From NCBI GenBank assembly GCA_937975705.1, contig CALJTX010000048.1, positions 1 to 64,000 of the forward strand: 64,000 nucleotides of DNA, written 5' to 3'. The DNA is from an uncultured Flavobacteriia bacterium (lineage in GTDB: Bacteria; Bacteroidota; Bacteroidia; Flavobacteriales_D; Crocinitomicaceae). The position numbers and the translations under genes were made by a program. Of the stretch, positions 34,896 to 42,511 are shown piece after piece. How positions within the stretch are numbered: the stretch's first letter is position 1; each line of letters opens with the position of its first letter. Below the pieces are notes generated by a model, which made no database searches, was not told the DNA's origin, and saw nothing but the letters and a program-made list of their open reading frames with translations.

Positions 34896-36530
34896 CTAAA
34901 AATAGGAAATATAGCCCACGTGTAGTTTGCCCGTATTCAATTGCAGGCCTTGACCTAAGGCTGCACCTAGACCATAACTCAACTTGAACTGGCCATTGTC
35001 GGAACCCAGCACCAAACCCAAACCAAGTGCATAAACTGTAGTTTGAGTGTTATTGAGTACTTTGTTTTCAAGCCAAGACCAATCCGAAAAAACTAAAAAA
35101 TGAGCAAACTCGTCGAGTAAAAAACGATATTCTAATCCTGCAAAAACAATTGTTGACGCAAAAAAAGCTTCTTCGTCAAAACCGCGCATGCGCTCTAAAC
35201 CACCAAAGCGATAGAGCTCATTGGCGTAGAGATTTGCGGCCTGAATATGGTCAAATTCTTGACTCAAGCACAAGACCTGGCGCTTGGATAGCGGCACAAA
35301 ATAGCGCTGAGTCAACTCCACTCTCCAGGTGAGTTGCGTCGCCTCTACCTTTTTGTTGCCAACAAGATACAGGGCCTTGAGCTGCATACCCTTTCTCGGA
35401 TTAGGCAAAAAATCAAGCTGTTGTCGCTGCAGGCCAACGCCGTAGGAAAGCGTGCTGAAATCCACCAAATTATTTATAGAAGCTGAAGAAAGTAGCGTAT
35501 TAGAGCGCCAAAAATCGAGTTGAGCAAGGAGTTGCCAATTGGTTGAAAAGAGATAAGTTAGGCCGAAATTTCCCTTGACTTCCAAGAAGGAGGTATCTCG
35601 ACGATAGAGTGTAAAACCCGAGCTTAAACCGTAGGGAGACCCCCCGATATATGGCCAACTGAGTGAACTTTTAAGCATTTGAGTTTGGGGTGCAATACTG
35701 CGCCAGTGCAACAAAAACTTTTCATTTTTCTGAAAGGTATTTTGAAGCTGTAAATTGAATTCACCCACCAATGCCGACTTTTGATTGGTTGGATTTTGTT
35801 GCAGACCAATGATGCCCGTTGCAGAACTCATTTTAACTCTTTCGAGAAAAAAATAGAGATCTGCGCGCTCATCTGTATACGCCCATTCTGGCGCGCGCAA
35901 TAACTTAAAGGGCAGCCTGCCGGCGAGTTGGTTTTGCGCTTGCAGGAGTTTTGCTTCGCTAAAAAGAGCACCTGTATGAAGTTGCAAGAGGTTAGCAAGT
36001 ACCTTTTCTTGGATGATGCCCTCAGGCTTCACTTGAATCTGCCCCCACCGCACTTCGGGGCCCTTAATGGTAAATAGTTCGAGCGAAGGTTGGGCACCTG
36101 AACTAAACTGCAATTGAACTTGAGCAAAAGGATACCCGTTATTGAGCAACAAGTTCAAGGAATCCTGCACCATTTGCTGCAGTTCTTTTGCTCCAATCCA
36201 TTCAAATACACCTGATTTGTTGCCATGGGTCCGCAACGCAATGCCATCAAAAAAAGGTCCGGGAACGATTTGAAAATAAGCAACAGAATCGGTTTGTTTT
36301 GTAGGTGCGGTTGCGAAAAGAAAATATCCGGCTTCCAGCGCTTTGGCTTGCCACTCATTCGTTTGTTTCTGCCAACTGACGAGATTGTATTTTGCAGCGG
36401 TATCAAATTGCACAAAAGAAAATGCCTTAGGCAGTGGCTGTTGGAGCGGGTCTATGGAGAAAGTAGGCTGCTGCGCATAGCACTGAAGCAACCAACCCAC
36501 TAAAAATATCAACTTTACAACAACCGGCAT
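34896..36530 (-). CDS. Omp85-superfamily outer-membrane protein
   Basis: A 544-residue outer-membrane barrel. A signal peptide ends CYAQ near residue 20. One or two POTRA-like modules follow (for example VRWGQIQVKPEGIIQEKVLANL and the AGRLPFKLLR region; about 90-240), then a barrel of about 16 strands. The Omp85 loop-6 motif is seen as GGLERMRGFDEEAFF near residue 445, and the protein ends LHVGYISYF with a terminal Phe. It is shorter than BamA (five POTRA domains) and closer to TamA, two-partner-secretion or surface-antigen types. It is unlikely to be the essential BamA. Possible roles are protein or lipid insertion into the outer membrane. Confidence 0.85.
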   Translation of the reverse strand: MPVVVKLIFLVGWLLQCYAQQPTFSIDPLQQPLPKAFSFVQFDTAAKYNLVSWQKQTNEWQAKALEAGYFLFATAPTKQTDSVAYFQIVPGPFFDGIALRTHGNKSGVFEWIGAKELQQMVQDSLNLLLNNGYPFAQVQLQFSSGAQPSLELFTIKGPEVRWGQIQVKPEGIIQEKVLANLLQLHTGALFSEAKLLQAQNQLAGRLPFKLLRAPEWAYTDERADLYFFLERVKMSSATGIIGLQQNPTNQKSALVGEFNLQLQNTFQKNEKFLLHWRSIAPQTQMLKSSLSWPYIGGSPYGLSSGFTLYRRDTSFLEVKGNFGLTYLFSTNWQLLAQLDFWRSNTLLSSASINNLVDFSTLSYGVGLQRQQLDFLPNPRKGMQLKALYLVGNKKVEATQLTWRVELTQRYFVPLSKRQVLCLSQEFDHIQAANLYANELYRFGGLERMRGFDEEAFFASTIVFAGLEYRFLLDEFAHFLVFSDWSWLENKVLNNTQTTVYALGLGLVLGSDNGQFKLSYGLGAALGQGLQLNTGKLHVGYISYF

Positions 36531-36573
36531 TCTTTAAGATTGAAGAATTAACGCGCTAATTTTTCAAAAATTG

Positions 36574-36581
36574 TAACTTTG
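36574..36581 (+). promoter_or_regulatory. Promoter -7 element for the small lipoprotein
   Basis: Reads TAACTTTG, an exact TAnnTTTG, about 45 bases before the ATG at 36627. The TTG at 36540-36542 is 31 bases upstream, too far for the usual -33 element. Confidence 0.45.
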
Positions 36582-36626
36582 TAGCACAAACGCCGTTAAA
36601 CGCAGCAACAACAAAACAAACACACC

Positions 36627-36770
36627 ATGAAAACAAAATCTACACTTATCCTCGCGGCATTCGCTACATTACTTGTATTAGCTTCATGTGGCGCTGGTCG
36701 CAAAGCAAGCTGCGATGCTTACGGAAATCTTGAGCAAACAACACAAAATGCAGATTTAGCAACGCGCTAA
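36627..36770 (+). CDS. Small lipoprotein, 47 residues
   Basis: A short gene coding for MKTKSTLILAAFATLLVLAS followed by Cys-Gly-Ala-Gly-Arg-Lys. The lipobox is LASC and Cys21 would be lipidated. The mature part is only about 27 residues, with one further Cys, and ends NADLATR. An exact -7 promoter element sits upstream and the coding sequence is clean between two larger genes. Tiny lipoproteins of this kind are common in Flavobacteriia and often abundant, but their role is unknown. It stands alone on the plus strand and converges on pyrF. Confidence 0.75.
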   Translation: MKTKSTLILAAFATLLVLASCGAGRKASCDAYGNLEQTTQNADLATR

Positions 36771-36781
36771 ACCTCCATTCT

Positions 36782-37597
36782 TTACCAATTGAAGCGCTGA
36801 ACGTGCACGGCCATTTGAGCTTGCATTTTCAGCGCTTCTTCTTTTGCAGCAACTGCAAAATCTTCGCCCTTACTTGCATAGATTATAGCTCGTGACGAAT
36901 TGACGAGTAAACCGCACTGCGCATTTGCGCCATATTTGACAACCGTATCTAAGTCTCCTCCTTGGGCGCCAACGCCCGGAACTAAAAAGAAGTAATCAGG
37001 TGCCAAGGCACGAACTCTGGCAATATCTTCTGCACGTGTGGCACCCACTACATACATCATGTTTTCTGGAGTTCCCCACTTCGCCGATTTTTCTAAAACG
37101 GTTTCGAATAGCGCTTTACCATTCGATTCCATTAATTGGAAATCTTTTGCACCTTCATTAGAAGTTAGGGCGAGTAAAATGACCCATTTATTTTCAAATT
37201 GCAAGAAGGGTTGCACAGAATCGGAGCCCATATAAGGGGCAACCGTTAGGGCATCTGCTTGCATGTGCTCAAAAAAAGTTTGGGCATAATAAGAGGAGGT
37301 ATTGCCGATATCACCGCGTTTGGCATCAGCGATCACCAAACATTCTTTGGGAATATACGCAATCGTTTTGCGCAACGCTTCCCAACCTGCAGCGCCGTGG
37401 CACTCAAAAAATGCTGTATTGGGCTTAAACGCAACAGCATATGGATGTGTGGCATCTATAATAGCCTTGCAAAATTCAAAAAGGGGATCCTCTGTGTGCA
37501 GTAAATGAGTCGGTATTTTGGCCAGATCTGGATCTAGTCCAACACATAAAAAACTTTCTTTGAGCTTGATTTGCTCAATGAGTGCGGCTTTGGTCAT
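36782..37597 (-). CDS. pyrF: Orotidine 5'-phosphate decarboxylase, PyrF type 2
   Basis: Last step of UMP synthesis, OMP to UMP plus CO2; 271 residues, the longer form of the enzyme found in Bacteroidota and actinobacteria. The catalytic Lys/Asp cluster is in VIADAKRGDIGNT (Asp91, Lys93, Asp96). The phosphate-binding region PGVGAQGGD lies near residue 207. The N-terminal CVGLDPD and AFKPNTAFFE motifs agree. It overlaps the prfA stop by four bases and is likely translated from the same message. Confidence 0.95.
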   Translation of the reverse strand: MTKAALIEQIKLKESFLCVGLDPDLAKIPTHLLHTEDPLFEFCKAIIDATHPYAVAFKPNTAFFECHGAAGWEALRKTIAYIPKECLVIADAKRGDIGNTSSYYAQTFFEHMQADALTVAPYMGSDSVQPFLQFENKWVILLALTSNEGAKDFQLMESNGKALFETVLEKSAKWGTPENMMYVVGATRAEDIARVRALAPDYFFLVPGVGAQGGDLDTVVKYGANAQCGLLVNSSRAIIYASKGEDFAVAAKEEALKMQAQMAVHVQRFNW

Positions 37598-38673
37598 GCG
37601 GTTTCTCCTTTTAATTTTTCGGCGTTTTCGGCCATTTTGAGAGCGTCTAGCATTTCCTGGACATCGCCATTCATAAACGCACTAAGGTTGTACATAGTTT
37701 TGTTGATGCGGTGGTCGGTGATGCGGCCCTGCGGGTAATTGTAAGTACGAATTTTAGCAGAGCGGTCTCCGGTAGAAACAAGTGTTTTTCTTTGGGCTGC
37801 GCGCTCGTTATGGATGCGATCTAGTTCTTGTTGATACAAGCGCGAACGCAATACAGAAATAGCTTTTTCTAAGTTTTTATGTTGAGAGCGGCCATCTTGA
37901 CACTCAACGACCACACCTGTTGGAATGTGCGTAAGGCGGATTGCCGACTCTGTTTTGTTAATGTGCTGCCCACCGGCACCAGAGGCACGGAAGGTATCTT
38001 TTCGGACATCATTCATGTCGAGCTCAAAATCGACCTCTTCTGCTTCTGGCAAAACGGCAACTGTAATGGCAGAGGTGTGCACACGGCCCTGCGATTCCGT
38101 TTCTGGTACACGCTGCACGCGGTGAACGCCCGACTCAAATTTCAAGGAACCATAAATACCAGTACCTGTAATTTCCATGGAAATTTCTTTATAGCCTTTG
38201 ACAGAACCTTCAGAAGAGTTCAGTAGATCTACGCTCCAGCCCATGGCTTTAAAATACATGGTGTACATGCGGTAGATGTCTTCCACAAAAATACAAGCTT
38301 CGTCTCCGCCCGTACCTGCGCGCAATTCAATGATCGCATTTTTATCGTCTTCGGGGTCTTTGGGAATCAATAACAATTTAATTTCTTCCTCTAAGATAGG
38401 GCGCGCTTGCTCGAGCTCGTCTATCTCTGCCTTGGCCATTTCGCGCATTTCTGGGTCCTGCTCTTCTTCGAGCAAGGCTTTGGCACTCTGAAGATTGCCG
38501 AGCAAAAGTTTGAACCGCAGATAGACTTCGTCCAGTACCTCGAGGTCGCGGTATTCTTTATTGAGTTTGACGTACCGACTCATATCCGAGATGATATCGG
38601 GGTCTGTGATCATTTTGCCGACTTCAATGAAGCGAAAATGAATGGCTTCTAACTTATTCAGTAAATCTGACAT
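37594..38673 (-). CDS. prfA: Peptide chain release factor 1
   Basis: Recognises UAA and UAG stop codons in the ribosome; 359 residues. The catalytic GGQ is at 234-236 (ASGAGGQHINKTESAIR). The stop-codon reading PxT motif appears as Pro-Glu-Thr at 190-192 (RVPETESQGRVHTS), where E. coli has PAT. This marks it as RF1 rather than RF2. An exact -7 element ends four bases before the ATG, so the message may be leaderless. It forms an operon with pyrF. Confidence 0.96.
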   Translation of the reverse strand: MSDLLNKLEAIHFRFIEVGKMITDPDIISDMSRYVKLNKEYRDLEVLDEVYLRFKLLLGNLQSAKALLEEEQDPEMREMAKAEIDELEQARPILEEEIKLLLIPKDPEDDKNAIIELRAGTGGDEACIFVEDIYRMYTMYFKAMGWSVDLLNSSEGSVKGYKEISMEITGTGIYGSLKFESGVHRVQRVPETESQGRVHTSAITVAVLPEAEEVDFELDMNDVRKDTFRASGAGGQHINKTESAIRLTHIPTGVVVECQDGRSQHKNLEKAISVLRSRLYQQELDRIHNERAAQRKTLVSTGDRSAKIRTYNYPQGRITDHRINKTMYNLSAFMNGDVQEMLDALKMAENAEKLKGETA

Positions 38674-38677
38674 GCCG

Positions 38678-38685
38678 CAAAGATA
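38678..38685 (-). promoter_or_regulatory. Promoter -7 element directly before prfA
   Basis: Minus strand reads TATCTTTG (exact TAnnTTTG), with its last base five positions from the prfA start at 38673. Transcription would begin within a base or two of the ATG. The -33 position falls inside the terminator hairpin at 38693-38714. Confidence 0.45.
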
Positions 38686-38692
38686 GGCATAA

Positions 38693-38714
38693 AAAAACCA
38701 CCCGAAGGTGGTTT
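38693..38714 (-). terminator. Terminator after the peroxiredoxin operon, C(UUCG)G loop
   Basis: Minus strand reads AAAACCACC, TTCG, GGTGGTTTT followed by more T (through 38691). A stable C(UUCG)G tetraloop hairpin with a T run lies five bases after the stop of the small conserved protein. The 14-base core CCACCCGAAGGTGG recurs exactly at 51481-51494. Confidence 0.85.
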
Positions 38715-38718
38715 TAAG

Positions 38719-38973
38719 TTAGTTAATCGATCCGGTGACCCGTTTCATGAAGCCATTTAAGGCATCGCGCTTGGGCACACCATTTTGGATTTCTTTATGG
38801 ACCTCTAGCGCACCAGAGAAATTAGAAAGCAATTCGCCGATGACATCGAGTTCTTCATCTTTGATTCCGGGAGCCTCAATGAGGAATTCGAGCGTCTCCA
38901 TCGTTTCGTTGATGTAGTCTTCGTCGTTTTGTTCGATGAATTCTACGAGGTGTTTAATGACTGGTAAGCGCAT
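38719..38973 (-). CDS. Small conserved protein linked to thioredoxin/peroxiredoxin (DUF6952-like)
   Basis: An 84-residue acidic, all-helical protein with no cysteine, no signal peptide and no membrane segment. It begins MRLPVIKHLVEFIEQNDEDY and ends DALNGFMKRVTGSIN. It resembles a family of Flavobacteriia proteins (DUF6952, from memory) found directly after a thioredoxin and AhpC. Its start overlaps the thioredoxin stop by 20 bases, so production is probably coupled. The lack of cysteines argues against a direct redox role and for an adaptor or regulator. Function unknown. Confidence 0.8.
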   Translation of the reverse strand: MRLPVIKHLVEFIEQNDEDYINETMETLEFLIEAPGIKDEELDVIGELLSNFSGALEVHKEIQNGVPKRDALNGFMKRVTGSIN

Positions 38974-39268
38974 CGAGAACTTCTTGAATGGTTTCTATTT
39001 TATTTCCTTGGGCCTCCGACACTAATTTGCCACCTTCAAAAGAAGCAAATGTGGGCAAGTTACTCACATTGGCAAATTGGCGTGCGTTTGGATAGTGCTC
39101 GGCATCTACGTATACAAATGTGATATCTGGATGCGTTTCGGCCAAGCGCTTGAACTTTGGTTTGGTAATTTTGCAATTGCCACACCAGCCTGCGCCATAC
39201 TGAACCATTACCTTGGCATTGGCAGCAAGGACTTGATCTAGGGTATCGGAAGTGAGGTCGCTGAACAT
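38954..39268 (-). CDS. Thioredoxin-family protein with CGNC active site
   Basis: A 104-residue cytoplasmic thioredoxin-fold protein. The ATG at 39268 is chosen because it begins four bases after the ahpC stop and gives the normal thioredoxin N terminus. The active site is WCGNC (Cys29, Cys32) where standard thioredoxins have WCGPC. The cis-proline is kept in SNLPTFASFEGG. The change of Pro to Asn next to the second Cys usually alters redox potential. From its position it is the likely reductant of the neighbouring peroxiredoxin. Confidence 0.9.
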   Translation of the reverse strand: MFSDLTSDTLDQVLAANAKVMVQYGAGWCGNCKITKPKFKRLAETHPDITFVYVDAEHYPNARQFANVSNLPTFASFEGGKLVSEAQGNKIETIQEVLDALTSH

Positions 39269-39272
39269 GTGC

Positions 39273-39896
39273 TTAGTGTTTGCTAAGGTAATCTGCAACA
39301 CCAGTGCGTGTCGCATTCATGGCATCTTTTCCTTCTTCCCAGTTTGCAGGGCAAACTTCACCGTGTTTTTGAACGTGCGCGAAAGCGTCGATCAAGCGGA
39401 TGTATTCGTGAACATTGCGACCTACAGGGAAGTGATTCACAGACTCGTGGAACACCATTCCGGTTTCGTCTAACAAATAGGTAGCACGGTAAGGTACGTT
39501 GTCGCCTGCCATGTTGTCTTCGTCGAACATGTCGTAGTCTAAGATACCTAATTCTTGCGCCAATAAACGTGTAGAATCTGCAATCAAAGGAAAACGTACG
39601 CCTTCGATACCACCGTTGTCTTTGGCTGTGTTCAACCAAGCAAAGTGTACTTCTGCGGTGTCGCAAGAGGCGCCAATAACAATTGTATTGCGCTTTTCGA
39701 ACTCAGCAGCAGCTTCTTGAAAAGCGTGAATTTCTGTAGGGCAAACAAAGGTGAAATCTTTTGGGTACCAAAACAAGACCACTTTTTTGTTGTTGTCTAC
39801 GGCTTGTTGCAATACGTTCAATTGAAAAGCATCGCCCATTTCGTCGATGGCTTTTACGGTAATGTCTGGGAATTTTTTTCCAACTAAAGTTGACAT
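39273..39896 (-). CDS. ahpC: Typical 2-Cys peroxiredoxin (AhpC type)
   Basis: Reduces hydrogen peroxide and alkyl hydroperoxides; 207 residues. The peroxidatic Cys52 lies in FTFVCPTEIHAF, the resolving Cys182 in HGEVCPANW, and the conserved Arg is present. The C-terminal extension after the resolving Cys ends ADYLSKH without a clear YF motif, so sensitivity to over-oxidation cannot be judged with confidence. No AhpF is adjacent; the thioredoxin four bases downstream probably recycles it. Divergent oxyR and a -7 element without a -33 partner suggest activation by OxyR. Confidence 0.95.
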   Translation of the reverse strand: MSTLVGKKFPDITVKAIDEMGDAFQLNVLQQAVDNNKKVVLFWYPKDFTFVCPTEIHAFQEAAAEFEKRNTIVIGASCDTAEVHFAWLNTAKDNGGIEGVRFPLIADSTRLLAQELGILDYDMFDEDNMAGDNVPYRATYLLDETGMVFHESVNHFPVGRNVHEYIRLIDAFAHVQKHGEVCPANWEEGKDAMNATRTGVADYLSKH

Positions 39897-39930
39897 ATTT
39901 TTTTGTTTTAAGGATTACTAAATTGTGGAA

Positions 39931-39938
39931 CAAAGATA
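39931..39938 (-). promoter_or_regulatory. Promoter -7 element of ahpC operon
   Basis: Minus strand reads TATCTTTG, exact TAnnTTTG, with a leader of about 32 bases to the ahpC ATG. No TTG occurs at the right spacing upstream, as expected for a promoter that depends on an activator such as OxyR. Confidence 0.55.
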
Positions 39939-39964
39939 CAGCGCTTTGGTTGGAGAAGTGTTAT

Positions 39965-39983
39965 AATTTATTTCAATTTATTT
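39965..39983. promoter_or_regulatory. Direct repeat in the ahpC-oxyR intergenic region, candidate operator
   Basis: AATTTATTT occurs twice, at 39965-39973 and 39975-39983, with a ten-base period (one helical turn). It lies upstream of the ahpC -7 element and touches the oxyR -7 element. That is where an OxyR tetramer would bind to activate ahpC and limit its own synthesis. The region is very A+T-rich, so chance is possible. Confidence 0.35.
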
Positions 39984-39991
39984 TATATTTG
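39984..39991 (+). promoter_or_regulatory. Promoter -7 element of oxyR
   Basis: Reads TATATTTG, exact TAnnTTTG, with a leader of about 13 bases to the ATG at 40008. No good -33 TTG was found. Confidence 0.5.
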
Positions 39992-40007
39992 TATAGATTC
40001 TTTCTAT

Positions 40008-40937
40008 ATGATTTCCATCCAACAAATGAACTATATCGTTGTGCTCAGCGAAGAATTACTCTTCCAAAGAGCCAGCGAACGCTGTTTTGTGACGCAACCC
40101 ACGCTTTCAATGCAAATTAAAAAAGCAGAAGAAACACTAGGCTATGCCATTTTTGATAGAGACAGCAATCCTTTGCAACTCACCCCTTCGGGAGAAAAAC
40201 TGATTCCTATACTCCGGGAAATTCTCGCCGAAACCGATAAAATCAAACTGCTCTCCGATCAACTCAAAGGTCAAGTCAAGGAAGAAATCAGAATTGGCAT
40301 CATCCCGACCATTGCCGCCTACATGCTTCCAGACTTATTTAGCACCTGGATAGCCGACTTTGGTAATGTCAAGCTCAAAATACGCGAACTCAAAACAACC
40401 GATGTGTTGGAAGCGCTCGAACGAAAAGAACTCGATATGGCAATTATTGCCGGGCCGCATCTCGATCCTCGCTTGAGAACGGTGCCGCTCTATTTAGAAG
40501 AGATCCAGGTGTATTGTCCGGAGGTGCAACAAGAAGCCATCCATTTTGAACAAATTCAACAAAAACATCCTTGGCTACTCAACAAAGGAAATTGCTTGCG
40601 CACACAAATGTTGCATTTCTGTCAATTAAAAGACGACGACAATTTGCAAGATTGGGATTATGAAGGCGGCAACTTGCCACTGCTCATTGAAATGGTCGAC
40701 AAAAATGGAGGCTACACCCTGGTGCCTGCTCACTACAAACTGAAAGCAGCGCAACATTCCGGCATCAAAAATATTGCAGATTTACAAGCAGCACCTGCCA
40801 GGGAGGTCATTGCAATTATCCCAAATAGAAGCATGAAGATGCCGCACTTAGAAGCCATGATCCGACAAATACAGCACTTTTATGGGCAAAAAAAAACCAA
40901 CAAAAATTTGTTGGTTTTAGATTGGGATGTCGCTTAA
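40008..40937 (+). CDS. oxyR: Hydrogen-peroxide-responsive LysR-type activator OxyR
   Basis: A 309-residue LysR-family regulator. The winged helix-turn-helix (1-65) contains ERCFVTQPTLSMQIKKAEETLG. The effector domain carries Cys196 and Cys205 in GNCLRTQMLHFC, with the same eight-residue spacing as Cys199 and Cys208 of E. coli OxyR, which form the peroxide-sensing disulfide. Together with the divergent ahpC operon this makes OxyR a firm call rather than a generic LysR. The last 15 codons contain a strong inverted repeat (40893-40918) that also acts as a terminator for tig. Confidence 0.93.
   Translation: MISIQQMNYIVVLSEELLFQRASERCFVTQPTLSMQIKKAEETLGYAIFDRDSNPLQLTPSGEKLIPILREILAETDKIKLLSDQLKGQVKEEIRIGIIPTIAAYMLPDLFSTWIADFGNVKLKIRELKTTDVLEALERKELDMAIIAGPHLDPRLRTVPLYLEEIQVYCPEVQQEAIHFEQIQQKHPWLLNKGNCLRTQMLHFCQLKDDDNLQDWDYEGGNLPLLIEMVDKNGGYTLVPAHYKLKAAQHSGIKNIADLQAAPAREVIAIIPNRSMKMPHLEAMIRQIQHFYGQKKTNKNLLVLDWDVA
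40888..40918 (-). terminator. Terminator of tig, located inside the 3' end of oxyR
   Basis: Minus strand reads AAAACCAACAAA, then TTTTTGTTGG with a run of nine T. The stem is 12 bp of A/T-rich and CCAAC pairs with a tiny loop, about 58 bases after the tig stop. It lies within oxyR codons near the C terminus. The palindrome may also end oxyR transcripts, though the plus-strand T run is short. Confidence 0.7.
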
Positions 40938-40975
40938 GGACCGCTTGATTTGATCCGTTCACAAACATTTAAAGT

Positions 40976-42319
40976 TTAGGACTGCGCCAACGCTACGAAA
41001 TCGTCGTAGGCCAATTCTTTTTTGGTCATAGACACCGTGCTTTTGAAGTAAGCGGTTAGCTTGCCTTCTGCCAAACGATCGTAAATGCCATTGGCTTGCT
41101 CTTTGTTTTGCAACAAGCGCTGTGCAGTTTCGGTGAGTTCGGCGTCGTCTGGGGCCGGAAGACCGTATTGCGCGTAGTTGCCAATCACCAAAGACTTCGT
41201 GAAGTTCATGACTTCTTCGTTGGTGAGTTGGATATTGTTGTCTTTGAAAATTTTAGTCTGGATCAATTGCCACTTGAGCGAATTGAGGTAGGCGTCGAAC
41301 TCGCGGTCGAGGTCTTCGTCTGAAACAGGCTTTTCTGAGGATGATTTGATCCATCTTTTTAAGAAGGCTTCAGGAAAAGTCATTTTGGTTTCGGCAAGCA
41401 ACATATCGAACACCTTTTTGGTAAACAAGCGATCGGCGTCTTCTTCGAACATGCGTGCGAGGTCGGCTTCGATGCGTTGGTTCATTTCGGCTTCTGTTTT
41501 TACTTCGTCACCAAACAACTTTTGGAAAAGCTCCTCGTTGAGTTCGGCCATTTCCATGCGCTTGATGTCGTTGACCGTAAATTGAAATTTAGAAGTGAGT
41601 TCAGCGTATGCTTCAGCTGAGATGCCTAACATTGCAGCTGCATCTTCTGGACCTTTTGAAACAAGTGAAAGGTCTAGTTCGAAGGCATCGTTGATTTTCT
41701 TTCCTACCAATAATTTACTTCCTTTTTTGTTGTCAAGGAATTCCATTGAAATGGTGGTGGAGTGGCTAATGCCGCCTTCCTTGACACCATTTGCATCTAG
41801 TTCTTCGAATTTACCCATGACCATGTCTTTGTCGCTCACTTCAGCAGAAGAAATGAGTTTGCCATAGCGGCGACGGAGGTCTTCGGTTTGTTTGTCGAGG
41901 AGTTTTTTGTCAATTTTGACCGTGTTGTACTCCATTTTTGTTTTGGCTGAAATAGGCAACTCAAATGCTGGGCTGTAGCCAATTTCGTAGCTAAATGTGA
42001 AGTCTTGGGGCGCATCGAAACTGCCTTCAACACCATTTTCTATAGGAAGCGGATTGCCGAGGAGTTCGAGTTTTTCGTCGATGACGTAGCGATACAAAGC
42101 ATCGTTGGTGATTTTGTTGAGTTCCTCTAGCAATACAGACTTGCCGTATTGTTTTTGGATGAGGCCTGCAGGCACATGGCCCGGACGGAAACCAGGGATT
42201 TTGGCCGTTTTACGGTATTTGTCTAGTGCTGCTTTGACTTTGTTTTGGTAGTCAGCTGCTGCAATTTCTACTTTTAATACGCCATTTTGGGCATCGATTT
42301 CTTGACGTGTAATTTTCAT
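40976..42319 (-). CDS. tig: Trigger factor
   Basis: Ribosome-bound chaperone and peptidyl-prolyl isomerase; 447 residues. The ribosome-docking signature GFRPGHVP lies at about residues 43-50 in the N-terminal domain. A diverged FKBP-like region (about 150-245) follows, then the helical C-terminal chaperone arms. The N terminus MKITRQEIDAQNGVLKVEI matches the Bacteroidota form. It is transcribed separately from the upstream tRNA gene, from which it is divided by a terminator. Its own promoter was not recognised. Confidence 0.94.
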   Translation of the reverse strand: MKITRQEIDAQNGVLKVEIAAADYQNKVKAALDKYRKTAKIPGFRPGHVPAGLIQKQYGKSVLLEELNKITNDALYRYVIDEKLELLGNPLPIENGVEGSFDAPQDFTFSYEIGYSPAFELPISAKTKMEYNTVKIDKKLLDKQTEDLRRRYGKLISSAEVSDKDMVMGKFEELDANGVKEGGISHSTTISMEFLDNKKGSKLLVGKKINDAFELDLSLVSKGPEDAAAMLGISAEAYAELTSKFQFTVNDIKRMEMAELNEELFQKLFGDEVKTEAEMNQRIEADLARMFEEDADRLFTKKVFDMLLAETKMTFPEAFLKRWIKSSSEKPVSDEDLDREFDAYLNSLKWQLIQTKIFKDNNIQLTNEEVMNFTKSLVIGNYAQYGLPAPDDAELTETAQRLLQNKEQANGIYDRLAEGKLTAYFKSTVSMTKKELAYDDFVALAQS

Positions 42320-42345
42320 GCGATCGTTTTGTTAAGCCTAATATT

Positions 42346-42380
42346 AAAAAAAAAGGCCTCGTTGAGCCAACGAGACCTTT
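42346..42380 (-). terminator. Terminator of tRNA-Leu
   Basis: Minus strand reads AAAGGTCTCGTTG, GCT, CAACGAGGCCT and then a run of T. A 10-bp stem with one G-T pair and a three-base loop begins just after the tRNA and ends before tig. Confidence 0.88.
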
Positions 42381-42381
42381 G

Positions 42382-42463
42382 TGCGGATGGAGGGACTCGA
42401 ACCCGCACACCTCTCGGCACCAGATCCTAAGTCTGGCGTGTCTACCAATTTCACCACATCCGC
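42382..42463 (-). tRNA. tRNA-Leu (anticodon UAG)
   Basis: An 82-base class II tRNA. The acceptor stem is GCGGATG paired with CATCCGC plus discriminator A. The D arm contains GGTAGAC. The anticodon stem CCAGA/TCTGG encloses CTTAGGA, which gives anticodon TAG and reads CUA (and other CUN) codons. The long variable arm GCC-GAGA-GGT is typical of Leu, and the T loop is TTCGAGT. CCA is not encoded. The T stem GCGGG/CCCTC has one C-T mismatch. The gene is flanked by its own promoter and terminator. Confidence 0.93.
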
Positions 42464-42511
42464 AAATTTATGTATTCCTTATACCGTTTGCATAAGACCC
42501 CGTAGGGGTTG

